Part shown: positions 27,562 to 36,600 of the stretch, piece after piece
Layout of the letters: every line of letters starts with the position of its first letter
How positions within the stretch are numbered: the first letter of the stretch is position 1
The notes under the pieces: model-generated
Seen by the model: the letters and a program-made list of their open reading frames with translations, nothing else
The model's database searches: none
Told to the model about the DNA's origin: nothing
Translations under genes and position numbers: made by a program
Assembly: GCA_049841135.1 (NCBI GenBank)
Contig: JASGHK010000001.1
Span: 992,001-1,056,000, forward strand
Length of the DNA: 64,000 bases
From: JACRCT01 sp049841135
GTDB taxonomy: Bacteria > Myxococcota > Myxococcia > Myxococcales > UBA5297
Reading direction: 5' to 3'

Positions 27562-28335
27562 GTGATCGAGTACCGCGACCTCTACAAGTCCTTCGACGCG
27601 CCGGTGCTCGCGGGCATCTCGCTCACCGTCGCCACCGGCGAGCGGCTGGCCATCGTCGGCCCCAGCGGCACCGGCAAGTCGGTGCTGCTCAAGACCACCA
27701 TCGGGCTCGTCGTCCCCGACCGCGGCGACGTGCTGGTCGACGGCGAGTCGGTCTACTTCGGCGGCAGGGGCGCGCTGGGCCGGGTCCGCCACAAGGTGGG
27801 CTACGTCTTCCAGAACGCGGCCTTGTTCGACTCGATGACCATCTTCGAGAACATGCGACTGGGCATTCGCGACGACGAGCTGCGCACCCTGGAGGACGAG
27901 CAGGTGCTCGAGCGCATCTGCTCCTCGCTCTCGGACGTCAACCTCGACCCCCGGGCGGTCATGGGCAAGCGGCCCTCGGGAGCCTCCGGCGGCATGCGCA
28001 AGCGCGTGGGACTGGCGCGCGCGCTGGTCGGCCGGCCGCGGATCCTGCTCTACGACGAGCCGGTCACCGGCCTGGACCCGGTCAACTCCGCCGCGGTCGG
28101 CCGGCTCATCGCGCAGATCGCCGAGCGGCACACCGTCACCTCGGTCCTCGTCACCCACGACGTGGAGGGCGCCTTGGAGCTCGTCGACCGCATCGCCCTG
28201 CTCGAAGGCGGGCACCTGGTCTTCGTCGGCACGCCGACCGAGTTCCGCGGCAGCCAGACGCCGCTGGTCCGCGCCTTCGCCGACCGCCGGGCGGCCAACG
28301 CCGCCGCGCTGAGCCTGATGGAGGGATGCCCATGA
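27562..28335 (+). CDS. mlaF: MlaF-type ABC transporter ATPase
   Basis: ATPase of the lipid transporter. Walker A is GPSGTGKSVLL, the Q loop VFQNAALFDS, the signature SGASGGMRKRVGLARALVG, Walker B ILLYDEPVTGLDP and the switch His lies in VTHDVEGAL. It is 257 residues, typical. The GTG at 27562 is preceded by AAGGAG; no in-frame ATG fits the start IEYRDLYKSF. Its stop overlaps the mlaD start (ATGA, 4 bp). Confidence 0.92.
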   Translation: MIEYRDLYKSFDAPVLAGISLTVATGERLAIVGPSGTGKSVLLKTTIGLVVPDRGDVLVDGESVYFGGRGALGRVRHKVGYVFQNAALFDSMTIFENMRLGIRDDELRTLEDEQVLERICSSLSDVNLDPRAVMGKRPSGASGGMRKRVGLARALVGRPRILLYDEPVTGLDPVNSAAVGRLIAQIAERHTVTSVLVTHDVEGALELVDRIALLEGGHLVFVGTPTEFRGSQTPLVRAFADRRAANAAALSLMEGCP

Positions 28336-29284
28336 GCGACGCCGCTACTGCAACCGCGCCGGCCACCTTGCCGATGCCCGCCCTGCGGGCGAAGAGCCAC
28401 GAGATCTGGGTGGGCCTGTTCGTCCTCGCCGGCATCTTCGCCGTGGCCTTCACCCTCTTCACCCTCACCGACCCGTCGACCTTCCGCGGCCGGACCAAGC
28501 TGGTCGCGCACGTCCCCGACGCCTCGGGCATCCGCCGCGGCGACCCGGTGCAGATGCGCGGGGTCAACATCGGACGCACCAAGGCCTTCGCCCTGCGCGG
28601 CGGCGGCGTCGACATCACCCTGGAGATCGACAAGGGCTACGAGATCCCGGCCGACTCGAAGGTGGTGCTGCGCGGCACGGGCCTGCTCGGCGAGATGGTG
28701 GCCGAGGTCATCCCGGGGACCTCGGCTGAGATGGCCCGGCCCGGGGCGGCGCTCGCAGGCTCGGTCGCGGGCGGGCCCTTCGCGGCGGCGGAGAGCGTGG
28801 CCAGCCAGGCTGACAAGACGCTGCAGCAGCTCCAGAAGCTGCTCGACGACCGGACGGTCGGCAACGTGCAGCAGAGCACCGAGGAGGTGGCGCAGGTGCT
28901 CTCGGAGATCTCCGGGTTGGCGAGCGAGCAGCGCAGCCAGCTGCGCACGCTGACCTCGAGCTTGCAGCGCTCGGCGAAGGGCGTGGAGTCGGCCGTGGCC
29001 GGACCGGAGCTCCAGCGCTCGAATCCGGCGGCTCGACTCCTTGACGGCGCGGATGGACGGCATGGCCGGGTCGCTGGAGCAGACCGCGAGCCTCGGCGCA
29101 GGAGGTGCTGTCGCGGCTCGAGCATGGCCAGGGCTCGCTCGGCCGGCTCAGCCGCGACGACTCGCTCTACCTCAACGCCAACGCCGCGGTGGCCAACCTC
29201 TCCAAGGCGGCGCAGGAGATCACCGCGCTGACGGCCGACATCCGGCGCGAGCCCAAAAAGTACTTGAAGATCAGCGTCTTCTAG
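28332..29284 (+). CDS. mlaD: MlaD/MCE-domain lipid-binding protein, two apparent frameshifts
   Basis: Membrane-anchored periplasmic MCE protein that forms the lipid-carrying hexamer of the Mla system. A membrane helix (IWVGLFVLAGIFAVAFTLF) is followed by one MCE domain (DASGIRRGDPVQMRGVNIGRT) and a helical C-terminal region. The frame is broken twice by one extra base: GAATC at 29021-29025 (GATC gives LQRSIRRLDSLTARMDG) and GAGCCTC at 29088-29094 (GAGCTC gives TASSAQEVLSRLEHG). After correction the protein runs to TAG at 29282 and ends REPKKYLKISVF, as in intact homologues, at about 316 residues. GGAGGG lies before the ATG at 28332. Confidence 0.85.
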
Positions 29285-29361
29285 CCCCGGCCGCGCGGGT
29301 GCTCGTGCGGGAGCTTGTGGTGGAGGTAGCGCGGGGACGCCGATTCTGGAATGTTTCGCCC

Positions 29362-29730
29362 ATGGGCGAGAGCGCCGGCGACGACACCAAGAGCAAGAAG
29401 AAGCGCGACGTGCTGTTCGTGCACGGCAAGAGCGCCAAGGGCGACCGCTACAAGGTCATCCGCGCCCGCGAGGACCGCATCGAGATGGGCGAGATGTCGG
29501 ACCTCAAGGACGGCGAGGAGATCCGCGGCGAGGTGGTCAAGCTCAAGGCTCGCGAGGAGCACCCGCAACTCTTCGACGTGGAAACCGTCTTACCTCGCGA
29601 CGAGCAGACCGCGAGCGCGCCGGCGGCGGACCACTCGGGCCCGCCGCAAGTCGCCAGCGAGCAGTACCGCAAGAACTTCGAAGCCATCTTCGGGCCGAAG
29701 AAGCGAAAGAAGCGCGAGCTTCTGAACTAG
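29362..29730 (+). CDS. Small charged protein of unknown function
   Basis: A 122-residue soluble protein rich in charged residues. It has a lysine run near the start (KSKKKRDVLFVHGKSAKGD), a beta-rich middle (RYKVIRAREDRIEMGEMSDLKDG) and a basic end (FGPKKRKKRELL). I do not recognise a family. It stands between the Mla operon and the selenoprotein candidate, 27 bp before the latter, on the same strand, so it could be expressed with either. Confidence 0.65.
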   Translation: MGESAGDDTKSKKKRDVLFVHGKSAKGDRYKVIRAREDRIEMGEMSDLKDGEEIRGEVVKLKAREEHPQLFDVETVLPRDEQTASAPAADHSGPPQVASEQYRKNFEAIFGPKKRKKRELLN

Positions 29731-29757
29731 CCGTCGGCCTCCGAGGGGGACACGAGC

Positions 29758-30258
29758 ATGAGCGAGCCCGCAGTCGCCATCAACGAACCGGCCCCGGACT
29801 TCACCCTGCCCGACTTCTCGGGCAAGCCCTTCCAGCTCTCGTCGCTCAAGGGCAAGAAGCACGTCCTGCTCGTCTTCAACCGCGGCTTCGTCTGACCCTA
29901 CTGCCGCCGGCACCTGGCGCAGTTGCGCCAAAACGCAGACGAGATCGCACGACGCAAGGCCGAGGTGGTCGTCGTCGGACCGGACAAGGCTTCGGCCTTC
30001 GAGCAGCGCTGGAAGGCGGACGGGCTGCCCTTCGTCGGGTTGCCGGACCCCGAGCACCGCGTGCTCGACCTCTATGGGCAGCAGGTGAAGATCTTCAAGC
30101 TGGGGCGGATGCCCGCCCAGGCGCTGGTGGACAAGGACGGCGTCGTGCGCTTCGTGCACTACGGCTCGTCGATGTCCGACATCCCTGAGACCGCGGAGAT
30201 CTTGCGGCTCCTGGACGCGCTCAACGGCGAGCCGCCGCCTCCCGCTTCGAAGCCATGA
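29758..30258 (+). CDS. Peroxiredoxin-like selenoprotein (in-frame TGA at codon 46)
   Basis: AhpC/TSA-type thioredoxin-fold redox protein of 166 residues. The ATG at 29758 begins MSEPAVAINEPAPDFTLPDF, the usual start of this fold. After LLVFNRGFV comes TGA (29893-29895), then PYCRRHLAQLRQNADEI in the same frame to the stop at 30258. Homologues have Cys at this position, in C-P-x-C-R-R-x-L-A-Q-L, so TGA replaces the catalytic residue of a U-x-x-C motif. A hairpin 19 nt downstream fits a bacterial SECIS. Reading TGA as a stop would leave a useless 45-residue peptide and hide the protein start. The expected role is thiol peroxidase; the exact substrate is unknown. Confidence 0.85.
29915..29930 (+). 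promoter_or_regulatory. Candidate bacterial SECIS hairpin
   Basis: TGGCGC pairs perfectly with GCGCCA around an AGTT loop. The stem starts 19 nt after the TGA and the loop 25 nt after it, within the 16-37 nt window described for bacterial SECIS elements, and the loop has a G among its first two bases. It lies inside the coding region, as bacterial SECIS elements must for SelB to recode UGA. Confidence 0.7.
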
Positions 30259-30316
30259 AGGCGTCTTCGCCGGTCGGTCGGCTTGGGCGGTTTGCTCGCC
30301 GCTGACAAGGCGGTAA

Positions 30317-30413
30317 GTCCCATTGGTCCCATGTGTCCCATACGTCCCATGTGTCCCATTGAATGGGACTCATGGGACCTATGGGACACATGAGACGCAT
30401 GCGACATAGGACT
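30317..30413. repeat. Second 9-nt-phased GTCCCAT / ATGGGAC inverted repeat
   Basis: Five GTCCCAT heptamers every 9 nt (30317, 30326, 30335, 30344, 30353), then about five to six 9-mers of the ATGGGACNN form from 30363 to 30413 that decay in sequence. It is the same structure as at 9546-9653 and again lies between two convergent gene ends, the selenoprotein candidate and the tryptophan-rich protein. Confidence 0.85.
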
Positions 30414-30431
30414 TCACTTTGAACCGAAGGC

Positions 30432-31676
30432 TTAGCGCCGGCGACGGTCGTTGTTCGCGGGTCGCACCGGCTGAGCCTGCTGCGGGTGCTGCTGCGGCGC
30501 GGGCTGCGGCCGCATCACCGGCTGCTGCTGCGGCTGAGGCTGAGCGCGGTACTCGGGCCGAGCCATCTGCGGCGGTGGCACCGAACGCTGCGGCTGCGGG
30601 CGGGCCGGCTCCTGGGGCCGGTAGACAGGTTGCGGCGCGGGACGCACCGGCTCGGGTCGGCTGTACGAAGGCCGCATCGGCTCTGGACGGTTCACGGTGG
30701 CTCGGGGGTCAGGACGCACGGGCTCGGGTCGAGTCATCGGCCGCGGGTCGGGGCGAGCAGGCTCGGGGCGGCTGACGGCCGGCGCGGGCTGCGGGTGGAC
30801 CACCGGCCTCGCCTCGTTGCGCTGCGGAGGCGCCGGATAGGTGGCCACCGCACGGCGATCCGGCTGAGCGTTCACGGCCGGAGCGGGCGACGCGGGGCGC
30901 TCGACGCGGCCGGGTCGGAAGACCACCGGTGCTCCGGAGTGCCGACCGATCTCGGAAGGCGAGGAGACCTGCACCGGCCTCACGGCCTGGATGGGCCGGC
31001 CGACCTGGCGCTCGACGAAGGTGCGGGGCGGGCCGAATGCGGGCTCGGCCTGGTGCACGGACGGAGCGCCATAGTTCGGCGAGCCGCGGTCGCGGTCATG
31101 ACGACCGCCGTGATGACTGCCGCCGTGCCAGCTGGGCGCAGCAACCGTGCGGTCCCAGTGCTCGCGGACCCGGTGGTGCGACCAGAGGACGGTGCGCACC
31201 GGCACGCCGACGAAGGAGTGCGACGGCACGAAGTTCCAGTAGTCGTAGTAGACCGGCCGGTGGCGGATGGTGATGCCGGTGGGGAACATCGGGGCCCAGC
31301 CGACGCAGCCCTCGGAGTAGCGCCACTCGACCCAGGCCGGCGCCCACTCGTAGCCGGGGACCCAGATCCAGCCCCAGCCCGGCTCCCAGGACCAGCGGCC
31401 GTAGTGGTAGGTCGCCCAAGCCCAGGGCTCCGAGGAGTCCCAGAGCCAGCCGTCGTCGGTCCAGACCCATTGGCCGTCGAGGTAGGGGCGCCAGTCGGCG
31501 ACGACGTGGAAGGGCCGCCAGACGCGACCGTAGTCGCCGACGACCACCCACTCGCCGTGCGCCGCCAGAGGCTGATCGAAGGTCCCGAAGTCGACCGAGA
31601 CCCCAACCTCGACCTGCGCATGCGCTGCAGGAACCGCTCCCAGAAGCACCGCCATCACGATGAGGTTCCGAAGCAT
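30432..31676 (-). CDS. Secreted Trp-rich (DUF6600-like) protein with Pro/Arg/Gln tail
   Basis: Exported protein of 414 residues. A signal peptide (VMAVLLGAVPAAHAQ) leads into a domain with repeated Tyr/Trp motifs: GRVWRPFHV, YLDGQWVWTDDGWLW, YHYGRWSWEPGWGWIWVPGYEWAPAWVEWR, read in pieces, and CVGWAPMFP. This is the DUF6600 pattern. From about residue 200 it becomes low-complexity, rich in Pro, Arg, Gln and Val with repeated RPEPVRPDP units, which suggests a wall- or surface-associated extended tail. Function is unknown. The reading frame is intact to a terminal NNDRRRR. Confidence 0.8.
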   Translation of the reverse strand: MLRNLIVMAVLLGAVPAAHAQVEVGVSVDFGTFDQPLAAHGEWVVVGDYGRVWRPFHVVADWRPYLDGQWVWTDDGWLWDSSEPWAWATYHYGRWSWEPGWGWIWVPGYEWAPAWVEWRYSEGCVGWAPMFPTGITIRHRPVYYDYWNFVPSHSFVGVPVRTVLWSHHRVREHWDRTVAAPSWHGGSHHGGRHDRDRGSPNYGAPSVHQAEPAFGPPRTFVERQVGRPIQAVRPVQVSSPSEIGRHSGAPVVFRPGRVERPASPAPAVNAQPDRRAVATYPAPPQRNEARPVVHPQPAPAVSRPEPARPDPRPMTRPEPVRPDPRATVNRPEPMRPSYSRPEPVRPAPQPVYRPQEPARPQPQRSVPPPQMARPEYRAQPQPQQQPVMRPQPAPQQHPQQAQPVRPANNDRRRR

Positions 31677-32087
31677 CTTCCACCTCCGAGCTGACTGCAG
31701 GCCGAATCAACCCCAGCCACCTACATTGGTTTCACTCGCCTACACCGACGCAGGGTGGCGCCAATTGATTCTCTCCGGAGGCCGCCAGAGCCCCACCCGG
31801 TGGACCCAAAATCGCGAAAACGGCCCCCAAGGCCGCTAGCCGGCCCACCTTGGGCCTGATGGGGTGCCAGCCCCATTGAAGCAAGCCCGGCCGATGGAGT
31901 GCCCCTTCCTGGGCCCATGGCGGCCTCTGAGGGGCATTTCCGAGGCATCTGCAAATACCCGTTTTTATTGGTTTTTTTCAGCACTCCACAGGCGTGACCG
32001 AGATCACAAGTCCGAACGTTCGGACTTGGCGGGCAGTTTGAGCTCGGAGGTGCCCAGCGACCTTTCCCAAGGCGTGGAAGCCGGCCG
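31677..32087. promoter_or_regulatory. Intergenic region with CRP-like site and 20-bp palindrome
   Basis: No gene is seen in these 411 bp. An AT-rich patch (31955-31980) stands out against the GC-rich background and may hold the promoter of the Trp-rich protein. At 31994-32008 GTGACCGAGATCACA matches the CRP/FNR-type half-site pair GTGA-N6-TCAC, and immediately after it AAGTCCGAAC followed by its exact reverse complement forms a perfect 20-bp palindrome at 32008-32027. These are plausible operators, or the palindrome may terminate the ABC1 kinase gene that ends at 32088. Confidence 0.5.
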
Positions 32088-33395
32088 CTACTCTGGCCGC
32101 GCCCGCACCTCCACCAGCGCGTCCTTCAGGAACTGGCGGAAGTCTCCGTTCGACTTGAGCGAGCGCAGGTTGTGCCCGAGTCCGGCGATGGCCCGGTAGA
32201 AGAGCAAGGCATCGGGCGGCACGCGCACGTGTAGGAAGTCGAGCGCGTAGGTCTTCTTGAGCCCCATGAGTCGGGGGATCATCGTGTCCTTGGTCCAGTC
32301 GTACGGGCCCCAGAACGGCTCGCCGACGATCTCCGCCACCGCGTCGAAGACCTCCTCCGCCCGCTCCTCCGGCAGGTCGAACGTGAAGCCCGCGTTGCGC
32401 AGCATGGTCGGGAAGTGCAAGCGCCGGTTGTCGATGCCCGCCTGGAAACCCTCGACGTACCCGCGCCAGAACGGCTCAGGCAGGTGCTTGATGCTGCCGT
32501 AGTCCAACACGCCCAGCTTGCCCTCCGGCATGACCACGAAGTTGCCGGGGTGCGCGTCGCCGTGGATGACCCGGTGGTAGACGAACGGTCCCAGGATGGC
32601 GCGTGCGAGCTGCTCCGAGACCCGCAGGCGCTCCTCGTTGCCGATCTGGTCGATGCCCTTGACGTACTCGTGCAGCGTCGGCCCCTCGAGCAGCTCCAGC
32701 GTGAGCACGCGGCGGCTGCACAGCTCCTTCCAGGCCTTCGGGACCACGAGGTCGGGCCAGCGCGCGAGGTAGCCGCGGAACTCTTCGAGCAGGCGCAGCT
32801 CGCGCTCGTAGTCGAGCTCGGCGGTGATCTCCCGGCGCATCTCCTCGAAGTACTCGCGGCCGTCGAGCAGCCGCCCGCCGATGCCCACCGCCTTGAGGAC
32901 CGCCTGCGCGTTGCGCATGTCCTCCTCCAGCGCGGACTCGATGCCGGGGTACTGGACCTTGACCGCCACCGCCTCGCCGCTCTTCAGCCGCGCGCGGTGG
33001 ACCTGGCCCAGCGACGCGCCGGCGAACGGCTCCTTCGAGAACTCGCTGAACAGCTCCTCCGGAGGCTTGCCCAGCTCCGCTTCGATCACTTCGGCGATCT
33101 GCTCGTAGGGCAGGGTCGGCGCCTGCGAGAAGAGCCGCGCCACCACCGCCCGCGCCTCCGGCGGCAGCTGGTCGCTGATGAGCGCCATGGTCTGGCCGAC
33201 CTTGAGCGCCGCGCCCTTGAGCTCGCCGAGCGTGTCCAGGATGCGCCGCGCCGCGGCCAGCCGAGCGTCCCCTTCGTCGCCCAGCAGCTTGCGCGCCTGG
33301 CCGGCGACCATCCCCGCGCCCACGCGGGTCGTCATCCCCACGATCTTTCCCAACCGCCGCAGCCGCCCCCGCGGGATCCGCCGGTCCTCGCTCAC
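32088..33395 (-). CDS. ABC1/UbiB-family atypical kinase
   Basis: AarF/ADCK (UbiB-like) protein of 435 residues, linked in other organisms to ubiquinone or isoprenoid-lipid homeostasis at the membrane. Seen motifs: KxGQ-type GAALKVGQTMAL, the Ala-rich loop FAGASLGQVHRARL, lysine in VAVKVQYPGIE, HGDAHPGNFVV and LDYGSIKHLP (metal-binding Asp). The GTG at 33395 was chosen: the start VSEDRRIPRGRLRR fits the family, whereas the frame further upstream is unlike it. It is divergent to the metalloprotease gene. Confidence 0.88.
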   Translation of the reverse strand: MSEDRRIPRGRLRRLGKIVGMTTRVGAGMVAGQARKLLGDEGDARLAAARRILDTLGELKGAALKVGQTMALISDQLPPEARAVVARLFSQAPTLPYEQIAEVIEAELGKPPEELFSEFSKEPFAGASLGQVHRARLKSGEAVAVKVQYPGIESALEEDMRNAQAVLKAVGIGGRLLDGREYFEEMRREITAELDYERELRLLEEFRGYLARWPDLVVPKAWKELCSRRVLTLELLEGPTLHEYVKGIDQIGNEERLRVSEQLARAILGPFVYHRVIHGDAHPGNFVVMPEGKLGVLDYGSIKHLPEPFWRGYVEGFQAGIDNRRLHFPTMLRNAGFTFDLPEERAEEVFDAVAEIVGEPFWGPYDWTKDTMIPRLMGLKKTYALDFLHVRVPPDALLFYRAIAGLGHNLRSLKSNGDFRQFLKDALVEVRARPE

Positions 33396-33600
33396 GTGTC
33401 GTCCTTTCCCCTCGCCCGGACGATAACGGGCCGGAGCGGGTCGCTCAATGCGCGCGACAGGGAGGTGCCTCGCGCACGCTCCCCCCGGAATGGAGCCGGA
33501 CTCGCGGTGCCTTGCCGCCACGCCCGCTCCAGGCGGAAGATGCCGCCCGTTTTCCACCCGGCCGGCCAGGCCGAATGAGCCGGCCCGAAGAGGTCCCCGT

Positions 33601-36600
33601 ATGAGATCGACACCTGTGACCCACGCCCCGAGGGCGCTGCTGCTGGCCGCCTGCCTCCTGGCGTCCTCGTGCGCCCAGGAGCGCGCGCCCATCAACCGCG
33701 TGCAGCCCAACGCCATCCCCAAGAGCTTCTTCGTGGGCGTCGTCGACGACCCCTCCGACGACCCCGAGTTCTACTACCGGGCCTCGCTGGTCGACGTGGC
33801 CAGCGGCGCGGGCGGCGACGGCCTCTTCACCAACACCGACTCCCAGCCCACCACGCGCATCCGCTGGGAGATCACCGAGAAGACCCTCATCGCGCGCCTG
33901 ACCTACGAGCTGGTCGAGGACACCGACCACAAGGGCGCGCGCCGCACCCCGGACGGCCAGGCGGTGGCGGCCTTCAACATCGAGACGCACCTCGACATCA
34001 GGCGCGACTACAACAGCTCGACGGGCGAGGAGTACAACGTGCTGGTCGAGAACACGACCGACCGGCCCTGGTACCAGCGCGACTACCTGCGCGTCGACTG
34101 GTCCAAGAACCTCGTCACCGACGCCTACGATCTCGACGCCCTTTCGCAGCTGGGCGTCTGGTACGGCATCAAGTGGGAGCCGCTCTCCTACTACGTCAAC
34201 GACCCGAACAACCCCGACGCGCCGGTCTTCGACACCGAGCACGGCTACTTCGACGTGACCACCAAGGTCTGGGCCGCCCCGCAGATGGTCCACGACGACT
34301 GGTGGGGCGACTTCCCCGCCTGCTGGCTCTACGGCAGCCACTTCCCCACCGAGAACTGCAACCCCAGCGAGGTCACCTTCCGCCACAGCTTCAAGAAGGT
34401 GGTCGACACCGACTACGAGCCCTTGGCCTACGACGGCGCCCAGATGGACCTGTTCGGCTACTTCACCGTCGACCGCTTCGGCTACGACCGCCGCTACGGC
34501 GTGGTCGACGACCGCTGGCACCGCTTCGCCACCCGCTGGAACCTGTACGAGAAGAGCCACGCCGACCAGGCCTGCGCCGTCGACACGACGACCACCCCGG
34601 TGGGCAAGAGCGTCCACCGCGACGAGGACGGCGACGGCACCGAGGACGAGTGCGCCAGCGTCGGTCGCGGCAGCCGCTGCGACGAGTTCCGCGGGCAGTG
34701 CACGCTGCCGCTGCGCGACCGCAAGCTCAAGACCATCGTCTGGCACGTCAACCCGGGCTTCCCCGAGGACCTGTTCCAGAGCACCAAGGACGCGCTGATG
34801 CCCTGGAGCGAGGCGCTGCGCGTGGCGGTGCTCGCCGGCCGCATGGCCGAGTGCCGCCACAGCAAGGAGACCAACTGCGAGCGCCAGATGCTCTGGCCCT
34901 CCAACTGGACCGACGAGTACTCGCCGCCCATCGGCTCCGACGGCCCGTCGCAGGTCCCGCAGATCTTCACGCTCTGCCACAACCCGGTCGACTCCACCAA
35001 GGGCGACGACCCCTTGTGCGGCAAGGACGGCACCGCGCCGCGCCTGGGCGACCTCCGCTACAACTTCATCAGCGTCATCCAGGACCCGCAGCAGACCTCG
35101 CCCTGGGGAATCATGATGGACGCCGAGGACCCGCTCACCGGCGAGAAGATCGCCGGCAGCGTCAACGAGTGGGGCGCCGTCCTCGACCGCGCCGCCTCGA
35201 CGCTCGTCGACCTGATGGGCCTCATCAACGGCGAGATCGACCCCAGCGGCTACATCGTCGGCCAGAACGTCAGCGACTGGGTCCAGGCCAACCAGCCCGG
35301 CGGCACCGCCGAGCGCGGCGCGGCGCTGAGCCTCGAGGAGCTGGCCAGCCGCAAGGGCGCCTTCGACCCCAAGTCGCTCGCGCCGCTGCTCTCCGGCCTC
35401 GACAAGCGCGCCGGCAAGGTCCACCCGCACCTGCGCCACAAGGAGCGCGCCAAGGCCCTCTCCGACTCCGGCCGCCTCGGCCCCGGCAACACCGCGCTCT
35501 CCGAGCGGCTGCAGCGCCTGCGCGGCTCCGGCGTCGAGGCGATGCTGGTCAACCCGATGATGGCCCAGGCCGCGGGCTACGACCCGACCGGTCCCATCTC
35601 GCCCAGCGCCATCGAGCGCGCCTCGCCGTTCGGCCGCTTCTCCCCCGTCGCCCGCCGCGAGCAGGCCAAGGCCAAGCTGTTGCACCGCGCCAAGCGCCAC
35701 AGCTGCCTGCGCGAGGCCCCCGAGGCCGACTCGCTCCTGGGCCTGGCCCGCTACGCCAAGACCCGGTTCCCCGCGCCCGACCCCGCCGACCCCGAGTACG
35801 CGCAGAAGCTCCACGCCCACCGCACCGAGGTCTGGAACTGGGGCCGCGAGCAGTTCAACAAGGGCGTGCTCGCCCACGAGCTGGGCCACTCCATGGGCCT
35901 GCGGCACAACTTCGCGGCGAGCTTCGACTCGCTCAACTACGCCACCGGCTACTGGCAGCTGCGCACCAAGAACGGCACCGTGAACACGCCCTGCGCCGAC
36001 GGCGCCACCGACGGCTCGAGCTGCATCGGCCCGCGCTGGAAGGACCCGGTCTCCCAGGACGAGATCGACGGGAACATCGGCCACTACGCCACCACCTCGG
36101 TCATGGACTACCCGGGTGACAGCAACCAGGACATGCTCGTCGCCGGCAAGTACGACCGCGCCGCGGTCCGCTTCGGCTACGGGCAGGCGGTGGACGTCTG
36201 GGCCGGCAAGGACCTCTCGGTCACCGGGGGCGGTGCCGGCCAGGCCACGGCCTACGAGCTGAGCGCCTTCACCACGAGCCCCGGGCTCTTCGGCGTCTAC
36301 TACTTCCCGCCGGTCGATCCCACCAAGCCCTACGAGTTCATCCACTACAGCCAGTACGGCCAGAAGTTCGGGCTGCTCCAAGGCTGCAAGGACGAGCCCG
36401 ACCCCGCGAAGGCGGTGCTGGGCAAGAAGTGCTCGGACGCGACGATGGACGTCGTCGACTACCGCGACATGAAGGACTTCGCCTCCGACCCGGCCTACGC
36501 CGCCTACTCCTGGGCGGTCAACTCCAAGGCGGTCGACGGCCAGGGGCGGGTGCGCCGCGGCTACATGTTCAGCTCGGACGAGTACGCCGACAGCGGCAAC

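Noticed and set aside
26644..28335. A fused long frame covering MlaE and MlaF
   Set aside because: The upstream part is out of frame with MlaE and has no domain; MlaF starts cleanly at GTG 27562 with a ribosome-binding site.
29923..30258. A 111-codon thioredoxin-like gene starting at a TTG
   Set aside because: It is the part of the selenoprotein candidate downstream of the TGA and lacks the first strand and active site of the fold.
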